A program made the position numbers and the translations under genes. From NCBI RefSeq assembly GCF_014145455.1, contig NZ_JACIVB010000041.1, positions 1 to 37,157 on the forward strand: 37,157 nt of DNA, given 5' to 3'. The notes below the pieces were generated by a model, which searched no databases, had not been told where the DNA came from, and saw only the letters and a program-made list of their open reading frames with translations. Positions 15,797-25,033 of this stretch are shown here, piece by piece. Numbering within the stretch: the first letter of the stretch is position 1; every line of letters begins with the position of its first letter. Source of the stretch: Limosilactobacillus rudii (GTDB lineage Bacteria > Bacillota > Bacilli > Lactobacillales > Lactobacillaceae).

Positions 15797-15831
15797 AAAA
15801 GCTTCTCACTGGGAATAGGTGAGAGGCTTTT
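15797..15831 (-). terminator. Terminator of the secreted Ser-rich protein gene
   Basis: AAAGCTTCTCAC and GTGAGAGGCTTT arms flank a short loop. Read on the minus strand, the hairpin ends in GCTTTTTC, just after the stop of the gene at 15837-16508. Confidence 0.65.
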
Positions 15832-15836
15832 AAATA

Positions 15837-16508
15837 TTATCTAAGTGATTTACGATATCCAGCTGCCTGGGCTTCTGCTTCAGTATTGAAGTAGACTGCA
15901 TTGGCTGAATTCATATGGTAGCCTTGCTGGTCAGGCGTGTGGTAGATTTTAGAATTAGCATTGCCGACAATCATTCCGTTAGCTTGATCAGTTTTCATGT
16001 CGCCAGCGGCAGAAGTGCTGGTTGATGATGAACTTGCAGTGCTTAATGAGTCTTCATCTACTGAACTACTACTTGATGAGGAAAATTCGCTTTCAACTAC
16101 TGGCTTAACATAAGCTTTGTTGGTAACAGTAAATGTTGTCTTTGCACTTTTACTGTCATCATCATCTTCGGAAGTGATATCAAAATTGCACTTCTTAGTT
16201 TTAGTTGATAGCTTTAAGGTTTTTGAAAAATGACCGTTTTCGTCTGCTTCAATTTTATAATGACGGTTGTTTCCACCACGCTTAGCAATTGTGACCTCAG
16301 CGTTGGCCTCAGTTTTCCCTTCAAAAGTGATAGTTCCGTCATCTTCTGAATTAAGTTTGATAGCCTTATTGGTAATTTGTGCTTGCTTACCATCAGGAAT
16401 ATTGACGGAAAGCGGTGTTTGACTTGCCTTTACTGGCTGTGCTGTTGGAATTGCCCATAAGCATAGGCTAGCGGCAATCCCAATAATAATTTTTGATAGA
16501 TTCTTCAA
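15837..16508 (-). CDS. Secreted protein: Ig-like domain, Ser-rich linker, C-terminal Ada-type metal-site fold
   Basis: 223 residues starting at a TTG (16508) with GGAGGAG upstream on the minus strand. It has a signal peptide (KIIIGIAASLCLWAIPTAQP, cut after about residue 28), then a roughly 90-residue beta-rich domain resembling bacterial Ig/Big folds (ITFEGKTEANAEVTI), a Ser-rich linker (about 135-165) and a C-terminal segment GMIVGNANSKIYHTPDQQGY with FNTEAEAQAAGYRKS. That last pattern is common at the end of secreted lactobacillus nucleases and lipoproteins and resembles the Ada metal-binding fold. The function is unknown; it is probably released or loosely wall-bound. It is the only convincing minus-strand gene besides the ISL3 remnant. 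Confidence 0.75.
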   Translation of the reverse strand: MKNLSKIIIGIAASLCLWAIPTAQPVKASQTPLSVNIPDGKQAQITNKAIKLNSEDDGTITFEGKTEANAEVTIAKRGGNNRHYKIEADENGHFSKTLKLSTKTKKCNFDITSEDDDDSKSAKTTFTVTNKAYVKPVVESEFSSSSSSSVDEDSLSTASSSSTSTSAAGDMKTDQANGMIVGNANSKIYHTPDQQGYHMNSANAVYFNTEAEAQAAGYRKSLR

Positions 16509-16666
16509 AGACTTCTCCTCCGGTAATTCTTTTTTTCCGTGTAATAGAATATCATAGTAGCGGATTATTGAATAGAGAGATAATGCGAGAGAGCAAACTA
16601 CTAAATGTATCGTGGGAAGATGCTAAAAATCTTTCAATTAATATAGCTACTTTTATTATCCTCTTC

Positions 16667-16740
16667 TATAATGGAAAGGCTTTAAAAATTGAATGGTCAA
16701 TCGACGCAACTGTGTAAGCTACGCTGGTTGGCCATTTTTT
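16667..16740 (+). repeat. Full copy of the promoter-hairpin repeat, candidate small RNA/terminator
   Basis: TATAAT (16667-16672) is followed by a 22-base leader and a hairpin. GGTCAATCGACGCA (16695-16708) pairs with TACGCTGGTTGGCC (16720-16733), with three G-T pairs and two mismatches, then ATTTTTT. Its left half recurs at 9211-9255. Seventeen bases of its right half (GTAAGCTACGCTGGTTG) recur at 17550-17566. It precedes the lipoprotein gene by 20 bases, so it may also act as an attenuator. Confidence 0.6.
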
Positions 16741-16758
16741 ATGTTTTAGGAGGAGCTT

Positions 16759-17049
16759 ATGAAAGCAAGAGTAATGATTATGCTTGGCCTTGCATCCTTT
16801 ATTTTGACTGGCTGCGGTTCTGATGATGGAAATCATTCGGAAATGAAAGCAGCAATTCAAATGGAGGCCGAAGATCAAGGATATTCTAATATTAAATGGC
16901 CATTTTTTGAGGAGGACTGGCATTTTGAAAAGAAGTCCGATGGTAACTATACATCTCATGGTACTTTTAGATCTAATGGTAAAAGTCATGAATTTAGTGC
17001 TGAAGTTGATCCAGATTCAGATATGATTTTGGATTTCTATGCTGATTAA
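16759..17049 (+). CDS. Small lipoprotein
   Basis: 96 residues after AGGAGGAGC. A lipoprotein signal peptide is clear: a positively charged start, a hydrophobic core and the lipobox ILTGC with Cys19 as lipidation site. The mature part of about 78 residues is acidic and hydrophilic with alternating aromatic residues (WPFFEEDWHFEKK, GNYTSHGTF), suggesting a small beta-rich domain. I do not recognise the family. It would be anchored to the outer face of the membrane. Confidence 0.75.
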   Translation: MKARVMIMLGLASFILTGCGSDDGNHSEMKAAIQMEAEDQGYSNIKWPFFEEDWHFEKKSDGNYTSHGTFRSNGKSHEFSAEVDPDSDMILDFYAD

Positions 17050-17055
17050 AGGGGA

Positions 17056-17368
17056 ATGTTTATATGGTTTGGATACACTATAGTCACTCCAGAATTAGTT
17101 CGATTTCTTAAAGAAACACGAAGTAATAAAGCCCCAATTTGGCTCTTAATGAATGAGTTAACCCTGGGCAATTCAAATTTTATGTATCGGCTAATGGCAC
17201 CTGAATGTTGAGATGAAATAGCTAAATACTTTAAATACTCTATTGAACAGCTATTTTCTGGCTAGAATACACGTTAAAAATAGATTTGTTTATACTGATC
17301 GTTTATCGTTGGGTTTAGCAATTATAGGAAGATTAATGCGAATAGCAAATCCAAATTATAATTTTTGA
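17056..17368 (+). pseudogene. Abi-like gene remnant
   Basis: A frame from the ATG at 17056 (after GGGG) reads through APIWLLMNELTLGNSNFMYR, meets TGA at 17209, and continues in frame as DEIAKYFKYSIEQLFSG to a TAG at 17263. In another frame, VKNRFVYTDRLSLGLAIIGR followed by LMRIANPNYNF ends at 17368. The pieces resemble, in order, the central 'PxWxLxELxxFG', 'IAKYF' and C-terminal helices of Abi_2 proteins such as the one at 9385. The N-terminus and the R-x4-H motif are missing. The match is by eye and moderate. Confidence 0.4.
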
Positions 17369-17549
17369 TTTATTGAGCAAGGCTACTAAAGATATAATTA
17401 GTAATCGAGTTTCGGCAACTTACTATGGGTTTAGAAATAACAAACAATAGATACATTATTTGCTCTGCATATTTTTCCAAATAATTAATATCCTTTAAGT
17501 AATTTTCTTACTTATTAATATCAAAATTATAATTTTAATTTATTTCTGC

Positions 17550-17571
17550 GTAAGCTACGCTGGTTGATCCT
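17550..17571 (+). repeat. Partial copy of the promoter-hairpin repeat (right half)
   Basis: GTAAGCTACGCTGGTTG (17550-17566) is identical to 16714-16730 and is followed by ATCCTTTA. The rest of 17369-17632 is AT-rich with no coding signal I can defend. Confidence 0.6.
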
Positions 17572-17611
17572 TTAGATTAATTCACTAATGCCTAAAAATG
17601 ACAAATACTAA

Positions 17612-18673
<1,062 letters not shown>

Positions 18674-18790
18674 TGTAAAAGGTCATTGTCTTGAGAAATT
18701 TACAATACTTTGTAAACCGACTTATGGTTTAAGATTCTGATATGTTCTAAATTTCAGTTATCAAAAATTAAAAACACATTAAAAACATCC

Positions 18791-18819
18791 TTGACGAATT
18801 CAACCTATCCCGTTATACT
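18791..18819 (+). promoter_or_regulatory. Promoter of the T-box/mmuM-mmuP operon
   Basis: TTGACG (18791-18796) and TATACT (18814-18819) with a 17-base spacer, directly before the T-box leader. Confidence 0.75.
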
Positions 18820-18839
18820 AATCACAACTTATATGAGAA

Positions 18840-19117
18840 TTTGCTGTGATTGAATGAGTAACTAATAATAGAATTAACAGAGAACTGCAATTGGTGAGAT
18901 GCAGGATTACTAGAATTAGTGAAGATGGTTCGTGAGCGATTGATCGGTGAAGTTATGTTTTAGCAGGTCACGGGATTGCCACCGTTATCAAGGCGCCAAA
19001 TTTATCGTTATGATAAGTTTGTTTGAGTGCAGGAATCTTTCTATTTCCTGAACAAAGGGTGGTACCGCGAATAATCGTCCCTTGAAGAGATTAAGTTCTT
19101 TTCAAGGGGCCTTTTTT
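18840..19117 (+). promoter_or_regulatory. T-box riboswitch, methionine (AUG) specifier
   Basis: The leader has the T-box sequence AGGGTGGTACCGCG (19056-19069) and an upstream Stem I with an apical loop containing TTGGTGAGA. The lower Stem I is readable: GAATGAGTAACTAAT on the left (AGTA of the loop-E motif) pairs with ATTAGT followed by GAAG-ATG-GTTC on the right. By position the specifier codon is ATG at 18925-18927, so uncharged tRNA-Met should be the signal. The terminator is CCCTTGAAGAG / CTTTTCAAGGGG plus TTTTTT (19077-19117); the T-box pairs with its left arm in the antiterminator. Low methionyl-tRNA would therefore switch on mmuM-mmuP. Confidence 0.9.
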
Positions 19118-19138
19118 AGTTACGAGGAGGGTATATTA

Positions 19139-20086
19139 ATGATAAAAATTACTGAAGAATTGACCAAACCATTATTAATCGATGGTGCAATGTCAACGGC
19201 CTTAGAACAACTTGGGGCAGATACTAATAACCCATTATGGACAGCAAGTGTTTTAGCAAAGCAACCAAATTTAGTGAAACGCGTTCATCAGGAATACTTT
19301 AAGGCCGGTGCTCGTTTAGTAATTACCGATACTTATCAAGCTAATGTACCGGCATTTATTGCTAACGGTTACACTGAACATCAGGCCCATCAGTTAATTC
19401 AGCGGGCGGTTAAATTAGCTAAAGAAGCTCGTGATGAATATCAGCAAGCTACCGGAATTTATAATTATGTTGCGGGTGCGCTTGGTCCGTATGGTGCATA
19501 CCTTGCAGACGGTAGCGAGTACACTGGTGATTATCAACTTAGTACCTCTGAATATCAGCAATTTCATCGGCCACGTTTAATTGATATTTTAAGTGTCGGG
19601 GTCGATGTGTTAGCAATCGAGACTCAGCCGCGCCTTGATGAAGTATTGGCAGAGCTGGAACTTGTTAATGAATTAGCACCAGAGACGCCATGCTATGTTA
19701 GCTTTTCATTAAAAAATTGGAATACTTTAGCGGATGGGACCCCGTTAGCTGTTGCGGCACAGACAGTTGCTAAATATAATAATGTTTTTGCGGTTGGCGT
19801 TAACTGCATCCCGCTCGAAGAAGTTGCCGCGGCAGTTGAAACCGTTCATAATGCGATTGCCAAACCAGTAATTGCTTATCCTAATTCAAGTGCGGTTTAT
19901 AATCCACAGACTAAAACCTGGACTTACCCCCATGGTCATCGTAGCCTTAGTAGTTATTTACCCCGGTGGTTAGCAGCAGGGTTAACAATTGTCGGCGGAT
20001 GCTGTACGACTACTCCGCACGATATTGCCTTATTACACGAACATTTGCAAGAACTTACCGGAAAGGAGATCGACCATCATGACTAA
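19139..20086 (+). CDS. mmuM: Homocysteine S-methyltransferase
   Basis: 315 residues from the ATG at 19139, preceded by GAGGAGG. It methylates homocysteine to methionine, using S-methylmethionine (or S-adenosylmethionine) as donor. The N-terminus has [15 protein letters not shown], and the zinc-binding cysteines are Cys223 (GVNC) and Cys288/Cys289 (GGCCTTTP), as in MmuM/BHMT-type enzymes. It is immediately downstream of the Met T-box terminator and overlaps the permease gene by eight bases. Together they form an uptake-and-use pathway for S-methylmethionine. Confidence 0.95.
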   Translation: MIKITEELTKPLLIDGAMSTALEQLGADTNNPLWTASVLAKQPNLVKRVHQEYFKAGARLVITDTYQANVPAFIANGYTEHQAHQLIQRAVKLAKEARDEYQQATGIYNYVAGALGPYGAYLADGSEYTGDYQLSTSEYQQFHRPRLIDILSVGVDVLAIETQPRLDEVLAELELVNELAPETPCYVSFSLKNWNTLADGTPLAVAAQTVAKYNNVFAVGVNCIPLEEVAAAVETVHNAIAKPVIAYPNSSAVYNPQTKTWTYPHGHRSLSSYLPRWLAAGLTIVGGCCTTTPHDIALLHEHLQELTGKEIDHHD

Positions 20087-21482
20087 GAAAACTCATCTAT
20101 CACGGAAAATGAGTGCTCGACACGTTCAAATGATTGCCCTTGGGGGAGTGATTGGCACGGGGCTTTTTCTTAGCTCCGGTTACACAATTCATCAAGCCGG
20201 GCCATTGGGAACAGTAATTGCTTACTTGGTCGGCGCTTTGATTGTTTATGCGGTAATGCTGTGCCTAGGGGAATTAAGCGTTGCGATGCCTTATACTGGG
20301 GCTTTCCATGTCTATGCCAAAAATTTAATTGGTCCTGCTACCGGCTTTACGGTTGCTATCTTATATTGGTTGACATGGACGATTGCAATGGGTTCTGAGT
20401 TTACCGCCGCGGGGCTCATTATGAAAAGGTGGTTCCCGACAATCCCCGTTTGGTGGTGGAGCTTGTTGTTTATCATTATTATTTTACTATCCAACATTTT
20501 TACGGTTAAGGCCTTTGCCGAGAGTGAATTTTGGTTTGCTGCTATTAAGGTAGTTGCAATTATTGCTTTTATCGTTTTAGGTGCTTTAGCGGTTATTGGT
20601 TTAATTCCAATTCATGGTTATCATCATGCTCCTTTATTGACTAATTTTACTAAAGATGGGCTATTTCCTAGTGGACTGGGTGGCCTGTTTATGACGATGC
20701 TAACCGTAAACTTTGCTTTTTCGGGGACAGAGTTAATTGCAATCACTGCCGGTGAAACAAAGCATCCTGAAAAAACGATTCCTAAAGCAATCCATACTAC
20801 TCTATGGCGGTTAGTAATCTTTTTTGTCGGAAGCATGATTGTCATGGCTTCATTGATCCCTTACCAGCAGGCAGGAGTAACTCAAAGCCCATTTGTATAT
20901 GTCTTTAGCCAAATGGGGATTCCTTATGCTGCCGACTTAATGAACTTTGTGGTATTGACGGCAATTATTTCAGCCGCTAATTCAGGTTTATACGCTTCAA
21001 CACGGATGTTATGGTCGCTAGCTAATGAAAGAACGATTCCGGCAGTGATTGCGAGGACAAATAAACACGGGATCCCTGTGTGGGCGCTTTTACTAAGTAT
21101 GCTCGGGGGTGTGTTAGCACTTCTATCAAGTATTTACGCTGCGGGAACGGTGTACCTTGTATTGGTATCAATTTCAGGGTTGGCAGTTGTCTTTGTTTGG
21201 ATCGCTATTTCCTTATGTGAATTGCGATTTCGGCGAAAGTTTTTAGCAGACGGACACCACTTAAGTGAATTGAAATATCGGACACCGTGGTACCCTGTTG
21301 TTCCTTGGTTTGCCTTCATTGCTAGTAGTCTCTCTTGCATTTTGATTTGGTTTGATCCCCAACAACGAATTGCTTTATATTGTACCGTTCCGTTTGTTCT
21401 TGCTTGTTATGCAGCTTATTATCTACAGACAATATGGCGAAAACGGGTTGCCAAGAAAAATGTTTCAACCGTTGTTAAATAG
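20079..21482 (+). CDS. mmuP: APC-family amino acid permease, probably S-methylmethionine
   Basis: 467 residues from the ATG at 20079 (AAGGAGA site within mmuM). Twelve hydrophobic segments are expected. The N-terminus, [20 protein letters not shown], is the hallmark of the amino acid transporter (AAT) branch of the APC superfamily, and the [17 protein letters not shown] and [17 protein letters not shown] segments are also typical. Overlap with mmuM and control by a Met T-box point to S-methylmethionine or a methionine precursor as substrate. A general AAT permease for another amino acid is the alternative. Confidence 0.85.
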   Translation: MTKKTHLSRKMSARHVQMIALGGVIGTGLFLSSGYTIHQAGPLGTVIAYLVGALIVYAVMLCLGELSVAMPYTGAFHVYAKNLIGPATGFTVAILYWLTWTIAMGSEFTAAGLIMKRWFPTIPVWWWSLLFIIIILLSNIFTVKAFAESEFWFAAIKVVAIIAFIVLGALAVIGLIPIHGYHHAPLLTNFTKDGLFPSGLGGLFMTMLTVNFAFSGTELIAITAGETKHPEKTIPKAIHTTLWRLVIFFVGSMIVMASLIPYQQAGVTQSPFVYVFSQMGIPYAADLMNFVVLTAIISAANSGLYASTRMLWSLANERTIPAVIARTNKHGIPVWALLLSMLGGVLALLSSIYAAGTVYLVLVSISGLAVVFVWIAISLCELRFRRKFLADGHHLSELKYRTPWYPVVPWFAFIASSLSCILIWFDPQQRIALYCTVPFVLACYAAYYLQTIWRKRVAKKNVSTVVK

Positions 21483-21550
21483 ATGTAAAAATTATGTAAT
21501 TAAAAAATTGAAATGCCTGTAGTAAAATGAGTGGGAATTAATAAGACGGT

Positions 21551-21607
21551 AGGCTAAAGCTAGGTGGTAATTAGCAGGGTGAGGCTAGTTAGCATTACTT
21601 TTAGCCT
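21551..21607 (+). promoter_or_regulatory. Leader hairpin before small membrane gene
   Basis: AGGCTAAA (21551-21558) pairs with TTTTAGCCT (21599-21607) around a loop that contains further GGTAAT/ATTACT pairing. It has no T run and lies 30 bases before the next start codon. Confidence 0.35.
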
Positions 21608-21637
21608 CCAAATATCGATTTAGTTAGGAGATAGCAA

Positions 21638-21895
21638 ATGCATTCATTATTCGCACTACAAATGATTCAAGCAGTTTTAGTTGCAATTCAGTTAGTAATG
21701 ATCTTTTCGGCTAATAAAGTAAAACGCGAATGGCTAACTGTTGGTCAGTTATGTATCGCCATCGTCATTTTAGCTGACTTATTTTCAGAGTTGCTTTTCT
21801 TTAGCTACACGAGTGTGCTAACCGGATTCGTTTTATTTCTCCAGCTATTCTTGCTACCGATGTTCTGGAAAGAATTAAAGGCATTTGAGAAATAG
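21638..21895 (+). CDS. Small integral membrane protein, unknown function
   Basis: 85 residues after TTAGGAG. Three hydrophobic stretches are visible (LFALQMIQAVLVAIQLVMIF, TVGQLCIAIVILADLF, SVLTGFVLFLQLFLLPMFW), separated by short charged turns. No family recognised. It stands alone between mmuP and the PHP phosphatase with its own terminator. Confidence 0.65.
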   Translation: MHSLFALQMIQAVLVAIQLVMIFSANKVKREWLTVGQLCIAIVILADLFSELLFFSYTSVLTGFVLFLQLFLLPMFWKELKAFEK

Positions 21896-21918
21896 ATTGC
21901 TCAGAATTAGGAAGAAGT

Positions 21919-21949
21919 AAAGTATAGGCCTCGCAGTCTATGCTTTTTT
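21919..21949 (+). terminator. Terminator
   Basis: AAAGTATAG and CTATGCTTT arms (one T-G pair) are followed by TTTTA, 23 bases after the small membrane gene. Confidence 0.65.
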
Positions 21950-22099
21950 ATTTACAGATCGGTTAATAATGAAGAAACCATATCTAACAAAAACTCAAAG
22001 TGTAATTTATCGCTTATTATTTCCCTTAATTTGCTATAAAATCACGGTTTAAATTGATATACTTAAACTAATAATGTAAATAAAAGGAACTGATAATTA

Positions 22100-22876
22100 A
22101 TGGTAATGGTTGATCTGCACTGCCATCTTCTCCCCGGAATTGATGATGGCTCAAAAAATATGGACATTTCGTTACGTTTGGCACGGGAAGCAACGGAAAA
22201 TGGTATTACACACGCTCTACTAACTCCTCATCATATGAATGGTCATTATGTAAATCATAAACAGGATGTATTACGGCGTACAAAAGACTTTCAAGCTGAG
22301 TTAGAAAAGCATAATATTCCGTTGACCGTTTTTCCTGGGCAAGAAGTTCGTATTAACGGTCAGCTAATCGAAGCCCTTAATAATGATGACATTCTTTTTG
22401 CCGATGAAAGCGGTAAATACATGATGCTTGAGTTTCCTGACAATGATGTCCCTCATTATACTAACCAAATGATTTTTGAACTTCAGCAGCGGGGGATTAC
22501 TCCCGTGGTTGTCCACCCTGAAAGAAATACCAAGATAATGGCTGAACCAGACTTGCTTTTTCAAATGTTGGAAAAGGGATGCTTATCACAGATTACAGCA
22601 AGTTCTTATGTTGGTACTTTTGGTAAGAAGGTTGAAAAGTTCAGTAAAAATATAATTGCAGCTGGACAAGGTTACGTATTTGCTTCCGATGCCCATGATT
22701 TACCAGGGCGAAAGTATGAAATGCGCCAGGCTTTTAAAAAACTATCACGCGAATTCGGTAAGGATGTTGCTCAGGAATACCAAGATAATGCTCGCGCAAT
22801 TATTAATGGTGATGAGGTTGCCCGTCATCAGATTAACAAGATCCAGCAACGAAAGAAGTTATTTGGGTTATTTTAG
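22100..22876 (+). CDS. CpsB/YwqE-type PHP tyrosine-protein phosphatase
   Basis: 258 residues. The PHP-domain metal site is at the start, MVDLHCHLLPGIDDGS with His7 and His9, and further ligands are seen in LLTPHH, a conserved Glu in FPGQEVRI, VVHPERN and FASDAHD. In Gram-positive bacteria this Mn-dependent enzyme dephosphorylates the capsule/exopolysaccharide tyrosine kinase (Wze/CpsD type) and controls chain length. No kinase or polysaccharide gene lies adjacent, so it is detached from its usual cluster. Two start codons (22100, 22106) are possible; AAAGGAA favours the first. Specificity for a phosphotyrosine substrate is by family analogy. Confidence 0.88.
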   Translation: MVMVDLHCHLLPGIDDGSKNMDISLRLAREATENGITHALLTPHHMNGHYVNHKQDVLRRTKDFQAELEKHNIPLTVFPGQEVRINGQLIEALNNDDILFADESGKYMMLEFPDNDVPHYTNQMIFELQQRGITPVVVHPERNTKIMAEPDLLFQMLEKGCLSQITASSYVGTFGKKVEKFSKNIIAAGQGYVFASDAHDLPGRKYEMRQAFKKLSREFGKDVAQEYQDNARAIINGDEVARHQINKIQQRKKLFGLF

Positions 22877-22909
22877 GATAGGTGTTTTATCATAAAGGAA
22901 GTGTTATTC

Positions 22910-23806
22910 GTGCCATTATACTTTACTGATGTATTTTCAGGAAGTGCCGATTGGATAGTAACTGATCCTCATGCTCAGGGGACGATTGTAAAGGTTTCAC
23001 AAGGCACCGGGTACTTGAATCCTAAATATGAATACCAATATTCACTAGCAAAAAATAGCGGACGGTTATTAGGATTGTATCATTATGCGGGTGGTAATAA
23101 TCCTGTTGCTGAGGCCAATTACTTTTTATCCCATATTCAAGATAAACTAGGTGAAGCAGTTTTAGCCGTTGACTGGGAGCAATATCAAAATGCGGCTTGG
23201 GGTGATACAAGCTGGGTTCGGCGCTTCGTTGACACAGTTCACCAGCAAACCGGGGTCTGGCCGTTAATCTATGTTCAAGAGTCCGCAATTTGGCAGGTTG
23301 CTAACTGCGTAAATGATTGTGGTCTCTGGGTAGCAAAATATGCCTCGATGAACTGGCATTCATGGCAAGTACCGACCATTACGGTAAATACGTCTCCGTG
23401 GCAAGCATATACTCTCTGGCAATTTGCTGGTGATGATGAAGATCGGTCCATCGCAACTGTTGATCGGCAAGGATGGAAACAATTAGCTAACCCGACAGGA
23501 AAGATAAGTGCTGGAGTGACAAATGACAATTTATTAACCTGGACAGATTCATTAGGGGATGTCTGGCATCGTGAAAAGGGCCGCTTTATTACTGATCGGG
23601 TATTAGATTTACGCTGGGGTGCATTACCAACGTCGGCAGTGATTGCGACTCTTCCATTAGGATCCGTGATTGACTATGATGCTTGGTCCCGTCACAATGG
23701 TTATGTATGGTTACGTCAGCCACGGGCAAATGGCGAATATGGCTATTTACCGTGTCGTAATGCAGAGACCAACGAACCCTTTGGTAAATTCGAACCATTA
23801 GCTTAG
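22910..23806 (+). CDS. GH25 lysozyme-like cell-wall hydrolase without signal peptide
   Basis: 298 residues from the GTG at 22910, eight bases after AAGGAA; the GTG at 22901 touches the ribosome site. Residues 1-190 match the GH25 muramidase fold: TDVFSG with Asp7, KVSQGTGYLNP, GLYHYAGG and AVDWEQ with the catalytic pair Asp88/Glu90, then WQFAGDD. Such enzymes cut the MurNAc-GlcNAc bond. The last 90 residues contain YVWLRQPRANGEYGYLPCR, which resembles an SH3-type wall-binding module. There is no signal peptide, as in phage endolysins. It may be a domesticated lysin, or exported by another route. Confidence 0.82.
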   Translation: MPLYFTDVFSGSADWIVTDPHAQGTIVKVSQGTGYLNPKYEYQYSLAKNSGRLLGLYHYAGGNNPVAEANYFLSHIQDKLGEAVLAVDWEQYQNAAWGDTSWVRRFVDTVHQQTGVWPLIYVQESAIWQVANCVNDCGLWVAKYASMNWHSWQVPTITVNTSPWQAYTLWQFAGDDEDRSIATVDRQGWKQLANPTGKISAGVTNDNLLTWTDSLGDVWHREKGRFITDRVLDLRWGALPTSAVIATLPLGSVIDYDAWSRHNGYVWLRQPRANGEYGYLPCRNAETNEPFGKFEPLA

Positions 23807-23815
23807 TGTGGTATA

Positions 23816-23834
23816 AGGTCAAACGACTTTTTAT
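23816..23834 (+). terminator. Weak terminator
   Basis: AAGGTC and GACTTT arms around AAAC, then a T run; the stem is short. Confidence 0.35.
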
Positions 23835-23914
23835 CGCACTTTTTTAATTTTTTTGCGTGCATTTTACGATTTTTTACGTATATATATTTATAGAATAATT
23901 AATTGGAGGCTACT

Positions 23915-25033
23915 ATGCGCTTTTTACATACCGCCGATTGGCATATTGGCAAGACACTTAACAATTTTAGCTTATTAGAAGACCAGCAAGCGATGTTTAA
24001 GCAAATTGAACAAGTGGCAAAAGAAAACAAGGTAGATGCGATTGTGGTTGCCGGTGATCTTTATGATCGTAGTATTCCTAATGAAGCGGCTGTTAAAACC
24101 TTAAATAAGATGCTGCAAGAGTTGAATTTATGCGATCATTTTCCATTGCTAGCGATTAGTGGTAACCACGATTCCGCCACCCGTTTAAGTACTGGGCAAG
24201 ATTGGTTTGCTTATCAATCATTTTATTTGAATACCAGCTTAGCAGGGGCCTTTAATCCGCTTACGATTAAGGATACCCAGTTTTTCTTATTGCCGTTTTT
24301 TGGGATTCAAGAGGTTCGTAATTATTTTGATGATGATTCTATTAAAAATGTCAATGATGCGATGAAAAAGATTACGACTGAAATGACCAAATACTTTGCC
24401 CCTAACAAGACGCATGTTTTAGTTGCCCATTTTTTTGCTGCGGGGAGTAAGCGGACGGCAGATTCGGAAACCCTAGTTGAAGTCGGGGGATTGAGCGCGG
24501 TTGCAACAGATACGTTAGCACCGTTTGATTATGTTGCGCTTGGCCATCTACATAACCGCCGGGCGTTAAATAATGAAAAAATAAAATATAGCGGTTCGCC
24601 AATGAAATTTTCCGTGTCTGAAGCCAAGCAAGAGAAGGGTGTTTGGATTGTTGATACAGCGCCGTTCAGTGTCAAATGGGTACCACTCAAGCCGGTTCAT
24701 GACATTCATTTATTAAAAGGTAATTTTGCTGAATTAATTGCTGATGCGTCTAACTATCCCAATGAAGATTTTTATGACATTGAATTAACAAATAAAGAGC
24801 GAATTCCAGATGTGTTAAACAAACTGCGGGAATATTATCCACGAATAGTTAGCCTTCATCGAACTCACCAGGCCCAGCAGGCGCAGTTTAATTTTGACAA
24901 AAAAAGGGTTCAAGAATCACCATTGGATTTATTAGCTGAGTTTTATTCTCAAACAATGGGGAGTGAGATGACGAGTGAACAGCGAGCGTGGGCAGAAAAA
25001 GCACTAACCGAAGTCATGAAAGGGGAAAATTAA
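23915..25033 (+). CDS. sbcD: Exonuclease subunit SbcD
   Basis: 372 residues from the ATG at 23915 (TTGGAGG upstream). This is the Mn-dependent nuclease subunit of the SbcCD (Mre11-Rad50) complex that opens hairpins and trims blocked DNA ends. The phosphoesterase motifs are complete: HTADWHIG (Asp8/His10), AGDLYDRS (Asp48), SGNHDS (Asn84/His85), VAHFF and GHLH. Its stop codon directly abuts the sbcC start, so the two subunits are made together. Confidence 0.96.
   Translation: MRFLHTADWHIGKTLNNFSLLEDQQAMFKQIEQVAKENKVDAIVVAGDLYDRSIPNEAAVKTLNKMLQELNLCDHFPLLAISGNHDSATRLSTGQDWFAYQSFYLNTSLAGAFNPLTIKDTQFFLLPFFGIQEVRNYFDDDSIKNVNDAMKKITTEMTKYFAPNKTHVLVAHFFAAGSKRTADSETLVEVGGLSAVATDTLAPFDYVALGHLHNRRALNNEKIKYSGSPMKFSVSEAKQEKGVWIVDTAPFSVKWVPLKPVHDIHLLKGNFAELIADASNYPNEDFYDIELTNKERIPDVLNKLREYYPRIVSLHRTHQAQQAQFNFDKKRVQESPLDLLAEFYSQTMGSEMTSEQRAWAEKALTEVMKGEN

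Noticed and set aside
16493-16717. Plus-strand frame between the secreted protein and the lipoprotein
   Set aside because: It runs through the promoter-hairpin repeat and the ribosome site of the minus-strand gene; no protein-like features.
16666-16989. Minus-strand frame opposite the lipoprotein gene
   Set aside because: The plus strand has a ribosome site and a lipobox; the opposite frame has neither.
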